This document shows positions 10,904 to 22,239 of a DNA stretch of 64,000 bases, piece after piece. Every line of letters starts with the position of its first letter. Within the stretch, counting starts at the first letter, position 1. The notes beneath the pieces are model-generated. The model was given only the letters and a program-made list of their open reading frames with translations, made no database searches and had not been told where the DNA came from. The stretch is from Luscinia megarhynchos (Eukaryota; Chordata; Aves; Passeriformes; Turdidae): contig JAPFBE010000036.1 of assembly GCA_034336665.1 (NCBI GenBank), forward strand, positions 1,604,357 to 1,668,356, in the 5' to 3' direction. The position numbers and the translations under genes were made by a program.

Positions 10904-11851
10904 TATTGGGGGTTAGGTTTCTTTTCTTTTGTTCCTTCTTACCTATAGAAATTTTCCCATGAGTTGCTGGGAAATGCTGACTGCTAGTACTTATGGGTAC
11001 TTGAGAAAACAAAAGATTAGCTGAGCCCAGGAAAAAGGAAGGGCGGGGGGGGGGGGGGCAGCGGGGGGCTGCTGCTAGCTGTCTCACTGCAGCTTCAGAG
11101 GAAGACGACACTCAGAGCATTTGTTGCTACATAAAAAGAATTTGTCATAACCCAGCCGGGAGTTTCTTCTTCTTCTTCTTCTTCTTCTTCTTCTTCTTCT
11201 TCTTCTTCTTCTTCTTCTTCTTCTTCTTCTTCTGTGGGATGAGCCTCTGCTCGTGAGAGCACGCACTGACCCTAGACCTTATTAACACCCTACCTGACTA
11301 AAAGAGAGATCTACCACCATCTGCCTAGAAATCGTGAGCCCACCTCTCCCTGCCCTGCTGGGAGCTCAGTCGCTGCTGCCCGCCACTTTCTTCAACACTG
11401 CTCTAGATTTCTCTACACTGTAGTCCCTGCTGGGATGTCCTGCAGTTACAACTACTGCCACAAAATTTCTGATACATCTCGCCCACCAGCCCAGGACCTT
11501 TTGCTCATTCCTGCCATTCCAGGTTATTGTTCTTCAGAGTCGTGCAGGGGCACCGGGATCGACTGCCCCAGGGCTTTGTAAAGCAAAGCCTCTCCTCCAT
11601 CCTTCCCATCTCAGCCGAGAAGGCTGTCACAGAGTCCCCGCTTATGTTTGTTATTATCTCCATAGTTGTTGTTGTTTTGTTTGCCTTATTATACATACTA
11701 GTGAAAAACTGTTATTCCTACCCTTATATCATTGCCTAAGAGCCCCTTAATTTCAAAATTATAATAATTCAGACGGAGAGGGGTTTACATTCTCCATTCT
11801 GCAGGAGGGTCCTGCCTTCCCTAGCAGACACCTATCTTTCAAACAGAGACA
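10904..11851 (+). mobile_element. LTR (family E) nested in LTR family D, with a (TTC)n tract
   Basis: Begins 'tattgggggttaggtttc' and ends ...ctttcaaacagagaca. The R/U5 portion ('ctgttattcc', 'agagccccttaatttc') is the hallmark shared with 15383, 21778, 39040, 42053 and the reverse provirus at 42727. It contains a G13-like run at 11044-11058 and a TTC tract. No exact TSD (gatgg versus attag). Confidence 0.8.
11164..11233 (+). repeat. (TTC)n microsatellite, about 70 bp
   Basis: An uninterrupted run of about 23 TTC units, all pyrimidine on the plus strand. Read on the minus strand it yields a spurious poly-arginine open frame. Lies inside the LTR at 10904-11851. Confidence 0.97.
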
Positions 11852-12027
11852 ATTAGCAATAAATTGAATTAATTTCCCCAAGTCAAGTGTCTTCTGCCTG
11901 TAATGGCAATTGCAGAATGATGTCCCTGTCCTTATCTTGACCCATGAGCATTCTGTGGTATTTTTCTTTCTTGTCATACTAAGCAACTTGGTGAGCAATT
12001 GGCAGTCAGTCAAAGTAAACTTAATAC

Positions 12028-12249
12028 AATGGCCAGGCCCAGAGGATGATGATCAGTAGCAAAAAGTGTAGTGACTAGCAGTGTACCTCAAGCGTCAATA
12101 CTGGGTCCAGTCCAATTTAACATTTTCATTAATGATCTGTATGACCAGGCAGAGTGCACCCTCAGCAACTTTGCAGACAGCTCCAAAACTGGGAAGAGTA
12201 GCTTCCAGGAAAGCACCTGAGGGTCCTTGTGGACATCAAGTCGAATATG
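12028..12249 (+). mobile_element. CR1 middle part, continuation of the copy at 9684
   Basis: Plus-strand RT text with a degenerate [14 protein letters not shown] motif and 'catttttcattaatgatctg'-type sequence (SLINDL-like). It stops at 'catcaagtcgaatatg' where the class I ERV LTR begins. The next CR1 text resumes after 20640. Confidence 0.85.
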
Positions 12250-12853
12250 TGAAACACTAATCTTGGAGAAATTAAGGTTTTAGTTAAAAGCTAAAAGAAA
12301 ATGAGCTTACAATAGTTATTTGAAACTTAAATAATTAATTGCCTGTCATTTTATGTTTGCTCAGCTGTGCTTGCAATGGGAAAAGATGAAACTAGTAAGT
12401 CCAAAGAAACACATACAATTGCCACCAGAAACTTATTCTTTGGAAATTAGTTTCCCCAAAAGCCATTTGTATTGTGATTGATAAAAAAAGGTCGAGAGTT
12501 CAAAGTAAGGAAGACTCGCCTTACTTCCTCTTTTTAAGACCCCTCCCCACAGAAACGACCACAGACTTAATTCAAAAAGCCAACCACGGATATTAATAGC
12601 CATTTAAACTAATTACCATAAAAAACAAGGAATGGGAGGGGCTGTTATTATGAATATGTATTTGTTTGAGGCTTTTGTCAATAAATAGATTTTGTGATCA
12701 CCTGTAATTTTGCAGTGCATATTAGAAGATTACCTCACGCTGCTGCCCAGAGTTTAATAAACATACACTTTCCAACTTTAAATTGTCAGAGAGTCTTTTC
12801 TCCATCACAGTTGAGTATCGGTATTAGACCAATACTCATATTTTGTTAAATCA
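12250..12853 (+). mobile_element. 5' LTR of a class I ERV
   Basis: Starts TGAAACACTAATCTTGG and ends ...ttttgttaaatca, about 604 bp. 'tttaataaacatacac' (about 12755) supplies a polyadenylation signal in plus orientation. It is followed by a TGGTGACTCTGGTGGGAC primer-binding-site-like sequence at 12856, so this is a 5' LTR. A partial second copy of its first 160 bp is at 16011. Confidence 0.8.
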
Positions 12854-14000
12854 GTTGGTGACTCTGGTGGGACTCTTCTCTGTGGCCAAGGGACCAGCAG
12901 GGTTCGGGACCCCTCTAGGGCGCCCACCTGGGATCTTGCTAGGAAGAGGGCTCCTTTTCTTCCCTTGCTCTCTGGAGAGCAGAACTACAACTGCCAGAGA
13001 TATGGACAAAAATGTATGTTTCAAAATTAAAGATAGGTGCCTTTAAGAAAGACAAACTGATAAGATGCTGCGAGACGTCGAGCACACAGTGAAAAAGCAT
13101 AAAGTGGATTTGTTTGTAAGTTTCCATGGAATTTGGTAGTGGTTTCTGTTCCAGGTGGGGCTGGTAACAGCACCATGAACTCTTCCCTCATAGTAGGGGA
13201 GTAGTAGCAGGCCGGTAGCGGCCGCCAGGAGTAGAGCTCGTGCGGCAGCAAGTCATCAGAGCTCGGGCAGCGGTAATAACAATGTTACCAGTATTGTTGT
13301 GGTATGGGAGCAGTGGTGGTTTTATCTGTACTTTACAGGCAGTCTGGTGGTGATTTCCAGCTTAGGGCACCGGCCGTGGGTGTTGGTGTGTGGTGACTGC
13401 ATTTTTGGCTTACAGAATAGAGTGATAACAGTTTGTGCACTTCGAATGTGTGTGTGTGTTTGAACGTGCAGTTTGTTTTTGTGAGCTTTGTGTGCTTAAA
13501 TTGTGGGTCAGTGATGCACTCTATGTGTTTCGGTTTGTGTGCTTTTGGGAGTGTGCTAGCAAAAATTTTATTTGTGCAAGTTGAGAAAGAATTTTAGAAT
13601 TTACACCTGAGTAGTAGAAAGGATATTTACGCCTGGGAAGGCGGAAGAATTTGGAGTGCTTGCATTACGTGAATTGCGTGAGCTAGGCTGTGTGTGTGTA
13701 TTTTGACTGTGTGTGTGTCAGCAGCAGAATTGTGGACAGCGTATTGCTGAGTGAGAGCAGCAGTTGTGTATGAGTAAGCTGTTTGTTTTGCGTTTAAGAG
13801 AAGTGATGGTCTAAAAATTATGTACGGAATAGTCCAGCGTAATCCAGGCAACGGGCATTGGTAGAGTGATCCAGGTTTTTGCATAGACAATGTCTCAGTT
13901 TCTTCTCAACCTTGAAAAGTTTTAATTGTGTCTGTTTGTTTTAACTGTGGAAAAATATAGCCATTTGTTTGGGAGGTTTTAGAATTGCTGGTATAAGAGG
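12854..14000 (+). mobile_element. Class I ERV leader / 5' internal region, no intact gag seen
   Basis: Begins with the primer-binding-site-like sequence and continues with GT-rich leader sequence (several gtgtgtgtg runs at 13445-13530 and 13690-13725). I cannot find a recognisable gag frame; the small open frames are not convincing. It ends at the nested LTR at 14001. Confidence 0.55.
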
Positions 14001-15383
14001 TGTCTTGGGTTGCAATACAGGATGTGACCAAAAATGTATATTCTATCACCATCTGTTGAAGCCGGGTGAGGCAGTGTAAGAGTCCATCTAAAAGCCTCTC
14101 GTTTGTTCTGCCCAACGATCCTCGCCTGAGGCCTAAAGAACTGCAGTTTAAAGGCGTTGGCCAGGGATGAGAGGAATGCCAAGTGGTTGTTCTCAGGTGG
14201 TGCCCATTTCAACCAGGACCGGTTTCTCGGACTGGTTTACGGCTAGTTAATGCTCCCACAGGTGTGAGAACAATGAACTGGTCACAAGGACTGTTGGTGT
14301 GCCTGGAGCTTGCCATGGTGCGCTGCTCTCGCGCAGGCTACTTGCTGTAGCGTCCTGTTTCCACCTGTTTCTTGGAGCAACGATCTCCACATACAATAGT
14401 CCATAAATCTTCCCACCTTTTGGCCAGAAGCCACTCGCTTTTGGAAAAGACTATAAAAGACATCCTCAAAATAAAGACCCCGAGATCTCCCCGGACGGCA
14501 ACGGACATCTATTGGCTGGTACCACGAGGATCATCTGTCCGTCTTGGTAGCTATAATCCCAACCCCTTTTCTCTCTCTCTCTCTCTCTCTCTCCCTCTGT
14601 CCCCCTATCGCATTTTGTTGGCACTAAATAAAGTGTATTTTTGCAAAAGTAAACTGGTTTTGTCCCCTGCTGTGTCTTTTGCGCTTTGAGATCCCTAAAA
14701 GAACCTATCAGGACTCCGTATGTGGTGTGGACCCTGACAGGCAGTGATCCTTATCTCCGTTGCACATATTATCTGCTAATGGATCATCTTAAAAACCAGG
14801 TGGGGCAATAATCTTTATCTTTTCCACAACCCATCCAGGAAGATATCATCTACTGCTGGCCCATTAAGTCCCACTGTATGAGTGATAAAATTACATCATC
14901 CCATTGGGACATGCTCCAGCCCGAGGGAGGAACCAAGCCTTTCCTACCTAGATAAAAACTGAGATTTTGAACAACATGGTACCTTTTTTCCACTGGATTC
15001 CAGAGGAAAGCCGGACCTTTCCACATCATCCCTGGACCTTCAGAGGAAAACTGCACCTTTCTACAGGACCACTGCTTCAACTGGACCACATCTGCCACTG
15101 CAGGAGGACTGTAGCCACCATTTAATCGGACTGCTACCAACACCCTGACTGACGGGGTATCAGGTTGTATTCTGACTCTGTCAGGGTTGGGATTGTTTTT
15201 TGTAATTCTGTATTTCTATTTTAATTTTCCCAGTAAAGGACTGTTATTCCTAATTCCCGTATCTTTGCCTGAGAGCCCCTTAATTTCAAAATTATAATAC
15301 TTGGAGGGACAGGGTTTACATTCCCCATTTCAAAGAGAAGTTTCTCCCTTTATTGGCAGGCACCTGTCCTTCAAACCAGGACA
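14001..15383 (+). mobile_element. LTR (ERVL-related family, as in the 47680 LTR), split by a younger LTR
   Basis: Starts TGTCTTGGGTTGCAATAC, ends ...ctttcaaaccaggaca (spelled 'ccttcaaaccaggaca'), flanked by a possible 4-bp GAGG duplication. It matches the reversed 5' LTR at 47680-48401 through U3 ('ggggcaataatctttatc', 'ttacatcatcccattggg') and R/U5. An inner LTR occupies 14075-14739. Confidence 0.85.
14075..14739 (+). mobile_element. Inner solo LTR, 665 bp, TSD GGCAG
   Basis: Starts tgtaagagtcc, ends ...gtggaccctgaca, with exact duplications GGCAG at 14070-14074 and 14740-14744. AATAAA at about 14629 (also near 14460) gives plus orientation. It holds a (CT)n run at 14571-14593. The outer LTR reads through when it is removed. 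Confidence 0.92.
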
Positions 15384-16010
15384 GAGGTTAGTTTCTAAGT
15401 GCAGAGGAGTGAGGCATCAACATGAGTCCAAAGCTACTGACCATCCCCACCGCAGAGAAACTGTGTCTTGGCCAAAGTTTGACATATTTTTGGCATATCT
15501 TTGTGAATATTTAACCCAAGGTCTAAGGAGAAAAGTTTAGTCTGCTCGCGATCTGTGATTAGCAATTTAAAGAAGAAAAAAAAATTATTTCATTATTTTG
15601 TGTAAGTTTTGTGAGTGGAGTGTTTGAGAGTGTTCAGCTGTGATACATAAGTTCCCTTAGAGCTAAATAAAAAGGAGTTTCTCATTAGTAGTGTAGTGTA
15701 TCTAGGACACATTTTGAAAAAAAACTATTTCAAATTTGTTGTGAAAAAATTACCATTTGTCTTAGTCAGTGACTTAAGCTTTAGAAGAGTTATTTTAAGT
15801 GATTTGGTTCACTGGTTTTCACTCTCAATCCCTTATTTTGTTGGTTGATTTATCCCTTTCCCTTTCCCCTTTGCTAGTAAAATTATATGCCAAGGAATAA
15901 AAGGTTCAGAGAAGGGAATCCCAGGCATAAGGAACTTCCCTTTCCAAGAAGAAGCTGTAACTCTAACCAGTGAGTGGTGTTTTGTTGGGCAGTTTATTGA
16001 GAATTAGAAG
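15384..16010 (+). mobile_element. Probable class I ERV internal remnant
   Basis: Sequence between the nested LTR and a second partial ERV LTR. No coding motif is visible. It contains A-rich runs and one 'aataaaaagg'. I assign it to the ERV by position only. Confidence 0.4.
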
Positions 16011-16175
16011 TGAAACACTAATCTTAGAAAATTAAGATTTTAGTTACCTTGCTAAAAATAATTAAAAGTTAGAAGTTAAAAGGGAGTAGTTATATGAAAT
16101 TTAAATAATTGATTGTCTGTCATTTCATGTTTGCTCAGCTGTGCTTACAATGGGAAAAGAATAAACTAGTGAGGA
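16011..16175 (+). mobile_element. Partial second LTR of the class I ERV, fused to pol
   Basis: The first about 165 bp match the start of the LTR at 12250 (TGAAACACTAATCTTAG, 'gcctgtcattt'-like block, 'gctcagctgtgcttacaatg') and then jump straight into reverse-transcriptase sequence. A deletion or recombination joined U3 to pol. Confidence 0.8.
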
Positions 16176-18989
16176 GATCTACCAGTACAAATCTGGGTTA
16201 AAGAAGGAGAAAAATCGGTGAGGGTCAAAAAATATCCCTTGGAAAAAGAAGACAGAGAAGGAATTAGCCCAATCATTGAAAACTTTTTGCAAATAGGACT
16301 ATTAAAAGTGTGTCAATCTAATTTTAATACTCCTATTATGCCCCTAAAAAAGCCGGATAAATCATACAGGTTGGTACAAGATTTAAGAGCTGTTAATAAG
16401 ATAACTAAAGATTTAGACCCAGTGTTGCTAACCCCTACACCTTGTTACCTTTTTTAACACCTGAATTAACCTGGTTTACTGTTTGAGATTTGAAGGATGC
16501 TTTCTTTTGCCTCCCTCTCCATGAAGCCAGCCGGAAAATTTTTACATTTGAATGGGAGAATCCCAAAACTGGATGTAAAACTCAGCTCACATGGTGTGTA
16601 CTACCCCAGGGGTTCAAAAACTCCCCTATCATATTTGGAGAACAGCTGGCGAAGGATTTAGAGTCTTGGGAACCCCCACCAGGAGGACAACTGCTTCAGT
16701 ACTTGGATGACCTCTTAATAGCCACCCGGACCCAAAAGGCATGTGTGGATTGGACGGTAAGCCTCCTAAACTTTTTGAGCCTGCAGGGATACCGGGTATC
16801 CCAAAAGAAAGCCCAGATGGTGAAACAAGTAGTTATTTACCTGGGCTATGAAGCAAGTGCTGGACAAAGGACCTTGGGGCAAGACTGCAAGGAAGCAATA
16901 TGCCAAACCCCGTAACCCCAGACAGTAAAAGAACTGAGAACCTTTCTAGGCATGACAGAGTGGTGCAGACTGTGGATTTATAACTATGGATTGTTTGCTA
17001 AAACCCTTGTATGTTTTAATTATGGAAAGGGAGCAAGTTTCTTTAGTGGACAGCAGAAGCAACATGAGTCTTCAACCAATTAAAGAATGCTCTTATCTCA
17101 GCTCCAGCCCTTGGACTTCCAGATGTGAATAAACCATATTTTCTGTTTTCTCGTGAAAAACAAAGGATTGCTCTGGGAACACCAGCACAAGACCTGGGGC
17201 CATAGTGGAGGGTAGTTGCCTACCTCTCCAAACAGCTGGACACGGCAGCCAAGGGGTGGCCAGGGTGCCTCAGAGCTGTTGCAGCAGTAGCAGTGAACAT
17301 CCAAGAGGCACTCAAATTCACCCTAGGCCAGAAGATGACCGTGCTAGTATCCCACACAGTGCCTGCAGACCTGGAGGCAAAAGGGGGACGTTGGCTTTTG
17401 CCACAAAAATTTCTAAATTACCAGGCCATACTGGTAAAACAAGATAATGTTGAAATTGTAGTAACTAACATTGTGAACCCAGCTTCTTTCCTCAGCGGGA
17501 GTGTGGGAGAACCAGTGACCCCCGACTGCCTGGAGGCCATTGAAGCCACCTGCTCCAGTCACCCGGATCTGAAGGACACCCCTCTTGAAGCCGCTGAGAG
17601 CTGGTTCACTGATGGAAGCAGCTATATCATCTATGGAAAAAGACATGCTGAGTATGCGGTTACCACCAGCAGAGAGGTAATAGAGTGTGGTCCATTGCCA
17701 ACAAACACCTCTGCGCCAAAAGTTAAAATAATTGCCTTGACCATTGCCTTAGAGCTAGAAAAAACAAAAAAAAAATCAACATTTATACGGACTCAAGGTA
17801 TGCATTTGGGGTGGTTCATGCACACGGAGCTATTTAGAAAGAAAAAAGTCTGCTGAACTCACAAGGGAAAAATATTAAACACGCACAAGAAATAATAAAA
17901 CTTATAGATGCAGTTCAGTTAGATAAAAAAGTAGCTATTATGCACATCAAGGCACACCAAAAAGAGAGCTCAGAATTGGAAGAAAGAAATATGCTGGCCG
18001 ACAGAGAGGCAAGACGCAGCCAAAGGTGAACCCAATGAAATAGTCGAGGCAGCATTTAGAAAGATCTCTATTGAAGGTAAGCCAGTATATTACAAAAAAG
18101 ATAAAAAAAACTTTTTAAAAAAGAAAAAGCAACTTATAACCAGGAAGGGTGGGCTGTAACCAAAGAAGAAAAACTTGTAGTACCTTCTTGCTTGTTGTGG
18201 TCACTAGTGCTAAAAGAGCATGAAGAATCATATAGGGGAATGGATGCCCTATACAATTATTTAAAATATAGAATCCTGGCTAAAAAATTACAAGGCACAG
18301 TAACACAAGTAACTTGTCAGTGTGGTCTTTGCCTCCGAACTAATCCTAAAATCTTTCCAAAGCCTAAAACTGGACAAATTTAAAAAGTCATGGACCTAGG
18401 CAGCAGTAGCAAACTGATTTTATGGAATTCACCAGGAAAGGGGGGTAACATTATCTATTATTGTTAACAGATACCTTTTCAGGATGGCCAGAAGCCTTCC
18501 CTAACCAGACAGCTAAGGCACGAGAGGTAACCAAAGCATTTTTACAAGAAATAATACCATGTTTTGGAGTCCCAGCCACTATATCTTCCGATATAGGGCC
18601 ACATTTTATCTCAAAAACTGTACAGTAAATTAGGTGTCTCCTCGGGATAGATTGGGAATTGCATACCCCATATCACCCTCAATCCAGTGGCCAAGTGGAG
18701 AAGATGAACCATTTTGATCAAATTGTTAGGCTGAGGCAAGAGGCAAATTTGCCTTGGCCCCAGGCTCTTCCACTGCCATTAGTATGGATTAGAACAAAAC
18801 CAAGGACAAAAGGGAAATTAAGCCCTTTGGAAATATTGTATGGGAGACCATATGCAGTCTAAAAAGAAATAACACCCATTCAAGTAGAGGAAGAAACTCT
18901 GCACAAATACATGGTAATCCTAAATAAACAACTTAAAGAAATTAGAAAATATGTGGCTAGGGCCCAAAGCAAAAAATTAGAAGGACCTC
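16176..18989 (+). pseudogene. pol: Class I (gammaretrovirus-like) ERV pol pseudogene: RT, RNase H, integrase
   Basis: Domain order is visible in several frames. RT: a DLRAVNK motif near 16380, an LPQGFKNSP motif near 16600 and the YLDD catalytic motif near 16700. RNase H: a WFTDGSSY motif near 17600. Integrase: a Cys-x-x-Cys zinc-binding half near 18320 and an HTPYHPQSSGQVE motif near 18660. Breaks: a frameshift near 16440, a nonsense codon at about 16483, a stop at 16913, and further frame changes through RNase H and integrase. The motif set is typical of gamma/epsilon-type elements. Dead old copy. Confidence 0.9.
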
Positions 18990-19388
18990 TGTGGGAATAC
19001 AACTAGAGAGTAGGACTGCGAGCACTGCTCAGCTTGTCACAACCGACATGGATGTGTTAGCCATAGTAGGCCGCAAGCCTTGGCAAGAGTAAGCGGGATT
19101 TTGAAAAAGGAATGTAAGAGATAAGAAAGCGCTTGGTACAGGGTACTTACCCTGCAGTTTAAATGGGGATTTACATAATATACACTAGGTACCTGGTTAG
19201 CTTAAACGAGGCATAGATTGAGCAATGTTATTTAGTTACAAGTAAGCAATATAGCTTAGTAACGCTAATATGATTGATGCGCTATTTTTAGCAATAGGTA
19301 AAAAAGTATATAAACTTTGCTTTGTGGATCAATAAACGGCTTCATGGCATATCGTGAAGACCCCGTCTCTTCTTTACCACCGGCATCA
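18990..19388 (+). mobile_element. Short solo LTR (399 bp) inserted in integrase
   Basis: TGTGGGAATACAACTAGAG to ...accaccggcatca. Flanks are gacctc (18984-18989) and gacctg (19389-19394): a 6-bp duplication with one mismatch, fitting class II (ERVK-like) integration. TATA-like 'gtatataaac' and 'aataaacgg' give plus orientation. Integrase C-terminal text resumes right after it. A relative lies at 37498. Confidence 0.85.
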
Positions 19389-19566
19389 GACCTGTACATC
19401 ATGTTCAACCTGGGGATTATGTGTATGTTAAGTCTTTTGCAAAGAAAACTTTGAAATCACAGTGGGAAGAACCATTCCAGGTACTCCTCACCACCTTCAC
19501 AGCAGTCAAGATTAAAGAACAGAAGGCTTAGATCCATCATGTGGAGACCCAGAAAGGCATTCCCAA
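19389..19566 (+). pseudogene. pol: Class I ERV integrase C-terminal end
   Basis: Continues the pol pseudogene: VHHVQPGDYVYVKSF-like text followed by a stop near 19529. This is the usual SH3-like C-terminal domain of gammaretroviral integrase. Truncated by the next LTR. Confidence 0.8.
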
Positions 19567-19965
19567 TTAGGGAACAGGAGAGGCCTTTCTCAGCTGTCTT
19601 GATAAGAAATCCTGTTTTATCCGGCCAAAGCAAGCCCTGTTCTGTTTTCTGGTCAGCCCTGTGCCCTCTCCCTGTCTGTCAGCCTTTCAGTCACTCCCAT
19701 CCTGTTTCCCTGTTGGCCCTTTGCCCTAACCTCACCCTTGTGACACCCCCATGTCCCCTGGTAATTGGTCTCTGGCCCTCTCCCCGCCCTGCTCATCCCA
19801 TGTACCTAAACCTGGACCCTCACAAAGTACCTGACCTTTGTTCTCTGAATCATGGTTGGTGCACACACGTGGCTGAAATAAACATCTCTGTGAAACCCCA
19901 GCAAGGGCTTTTCTTGCTTCTTTACTTGCTATCACCCCAAGCAACAAAGAGATGCAACACATCAC
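19567..19965 (+). mobile_element. Second short LTR-like insertion, probable TSD TCCCAA
   Basis: Starts 'ttagggaacagg', ends ...caacacatcac, with exact TCCCAA duplications at 19561-19566 and 19966-19971. AATAAA near 19877. Its termini are not the usual TG...CA, so the exact edges are less certain. CT- and C-rich U3 produces a spurious 149-codon open frame. Confidence 0.65.
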
Positions 19966-19971
19966 TCCCAA

Positions 19972-20620
19972 GTAAAGAAAGCTCCTAAAGAAATTTTAAA
20001 AATTGCACCAGGCGACAGAGACCTGAAGCTAAAATTCACCAGGAACAGCGAGCAATGGACTTATCATGGATATAATGCAAACGGTTGTGACCCTTGTGGT
20101 CATTGCCACGACTATAATAAGAGTCAAAGCAACACCACACCAGTACGATGTAACCAAGATTTACCAATGCCAAGGGAAAGCTTATGATCTCTACTCTCAT
20201 AGGGCTTTGAGCAGAATGTTAAGGGGTCTCCAATGCAAGTATGTGGGAAAGGAGAAATGTTTGAAAATGTGAATATGCATTCGTACAAGATGAGTTCCAT
20301 GAGGCTCACCATCCACCCATGAAACTCATCCAAGTTGGTCCAAAATGCTGCGACAAATGCTTGACCACGTGTTCTGAACTTAGACTTAAAATTAAAGGGT
20401 GCCCAGCAAAAGGGCTTAATCTTGATTTTAACGTTACTCAATATTGCATCGAGTTTCACAAAATCAAAGCCAAATCAACCCCACCAGTGTCAGAGAGGGC
20501 TGTAACAATCCAAACTCTGATTATTTCAGAAGAAAAAGAATAACCTATAATTCCCACAATTACTAAAATTGGGCTATATGCTATCAAAAAAAACAAGAAT
20601 TCAAAAACTGCTAACTAACC
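19972..20620 (+). pseudogene. env: Class I ERV env remnant
   Basis: Plus-strand text with Cys-rich, N-glycosylation-like segments (a GCDPCGHCHDYN run near 20085 and further Cys motifs near 20340-20450). The frame breaks around 20190 and later. No transmembrane subunit or 3' LTR follows before CR1 text resumes. Assigned by position after pol and by composition. Confidence 0.55.
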
Positions 20621-20639
20621 CGGAATGGTCTCTGAAGCA

Positions 20640-21267
20640 AGTTAAAATGGGAATGCAAGTAAATTCTTGCTGCAAAGAAGGCCAATGGTACCCTTGTCTG
20701 CATCTGGCAAAGCATTGCTAACAGGTGGAAAGGCATGATCCTTTCCCTTTTCTCAGCACTGGTGAGGCCACTCCTGGTGTACTGTGTCCAGTTCTGAGCT
20801 CCCCAGTACAAGACAGACATGGACATCCTGGAGAGACTCAAACAAAGAGCCATCAAGATGATTAAGGAACTGGAGCATCTCTTTTATGAGAAAAGACTAA
20901 GAGAGCTGGGACTCTAGCCTGGAGAAGAAAAGGCTCAGAGGGCTCTTACTCATGTATATGAATCCCAGAAGGGAAGATACAAAGAAGATAGAGCCAAGGT
21001 TTTTTTCAGTGGTGCACAGTGAAAACAAAAATGTCCATGGGCACAAGCTGAAACATAGGAGATTCCCTCTAAACATCAAGAAATATCCAGTGATTGAGCA
21101 CTGGAACAAGTTTCCCAGGGATGTGGTAGAGTCTCCCTTCATGCAGATATTTAAAAGCCATCTGAACACAGTCCTGGTCAACTGGTCTAGGTGGTCCTTC
21201 CTGAGCAGGGGGCTTGGACAAGAGGACCTCCAGAGGTCCCTTCCAACCTCAACCATTCTGTGATTCA
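20640..21267 (+). mobile_element. CR1 3' part, continuation of the copy at 9684 and 12028
   Basis: Resumes at the CR1 position where 12249 stopped ('cttgctgcaaagaaggcc') and runs through the thumb region to the 3' tail 'ccattctgtgattcaaa'. This shows the class I ERV landed inside this CR1. Confidence 0.88.
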
Positions 21268-21296
21268 AATATTTAAATATTCTGGCATTTCCTTCC

Positions 21297-21778
21297 TATC
21301 TTGGGGATGGTTTATTATCCCATCCCATTTTGGGGGTTTTTGATCTGTTTTGTTTTGTGCCCAAGGGTGGCAGCTGTCCCCACCCCACCCCCATCCACGC
21401 AAGAGGGAGAAGGCTGAAACTAGCGCCACAGCTCCCCCTGCAGCCCCAGGGGAATCATGGCCACCTGCCCTGCCCAGCTGGGGAGCCACCAGCGCCCCTG
21501 CTGACTGCAGGCATAACTATACCAAAAGGGAAAGTGCTTAAAGAGTGGGAAAGACTTTTTATTGGGTTTTCTGTTCTTTGTTGTTGTTACCATTGTTGTT
21601 GTTTGCCTGGTTATACATACACATACTAGTAAAGCACTGTTATTCCTTTTCTCATATCTTTGCCTGAAAGCCCCTTAATTTCAAAATTATAATAATTTGG
21701 AGGGGAGGGGGTAATATTTTCCATTCCAAGGGAGGCTCCTGACTTCCTAGGCAGACATCTGTCTTTCAAATCAAGACA
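21297..21778 (+). mobile_element. Solo LTR (family E), TSD CTTCC
   Basis: Exact CTTCC at 21292-21296 and 21779-21783. The LTR starts tatcttggggatgg and ends ...ctttcaaatcaagaca. It has the shared R/U5 block (gcactgttattcc, 'aaagccccttaatttc'). The first dinucleotide is TA, not TG. Confidence 0.88.
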
Positions 21779-21783
21779 CTTCC

Positions 21784-22239
21784 CATAAACCATTTAGCAC
21801 CAGTATGTCAAACACAAACCAGACTTCCATTTGGAAGTCTGAGCCATACAGCAGCTCCAGTTGAAAGTCAGGGCTATTACCTATATAGGTGAAGAAAGTC
21901 CTTACCTGTGCATTTCTTCAATTCCGGTACAAAAGTGCTTTTAATGGCTTGATCTACATCTGTTGTGTCCAAGCTACTGCCTCAACTGGGAGATGGAATT
22001 GTTAGCAACAATCATCTGTAGCTTACATTTACTCTTAAATTTCTTATTGGAATACAGAAGTAGTACTCCCATAGCTCATGTTGACCACAACTGTGACTCA
22101 GAAACCTTTGAATTAGCTCAATGGTTGTTGCCACTCAACTGAAATTCATTTCTGAAATCTCAGACCCTGAATTCAGGGCCATGTCAAACACTGCACAGAA
22201 GCATACCTCTAGCAGGTCTTTGGATATATTCACATTTGT
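21784..22239. other. RFX3 intron, unique sequence
   Basis: Intronic sequence with no recognised repeat or gene. Confidence 0.6.

Larger units (their letters stand above)
9929..12027 (+). mobile_element. LTR (family D) inserted in a CR1, itself split by another LTR
   Basis: The start 'tatattgggtttatgtggc' matches the LTR at 50887. Flanks share AATGG (9924-9928 and 12028-12032). The U5 part (11858-12027) is in normal orientation: 'cttatcttgacccatgagc'. A second LTR occupies 10904-11851. The host site is CR1 on both sides. Confidence 0.85.

Noticed and set aside
11084..11266. Poly-arginine open frame on the minus strand
   Set aside because: It is only the translation of the (TTC)n microsatellite inside an LTR.
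19539..19988. 149-codon plus-strand open frame
   Set aside because: It spans an LTR-like insertion and its flanks; composition is CT-rich U3, with no domain.
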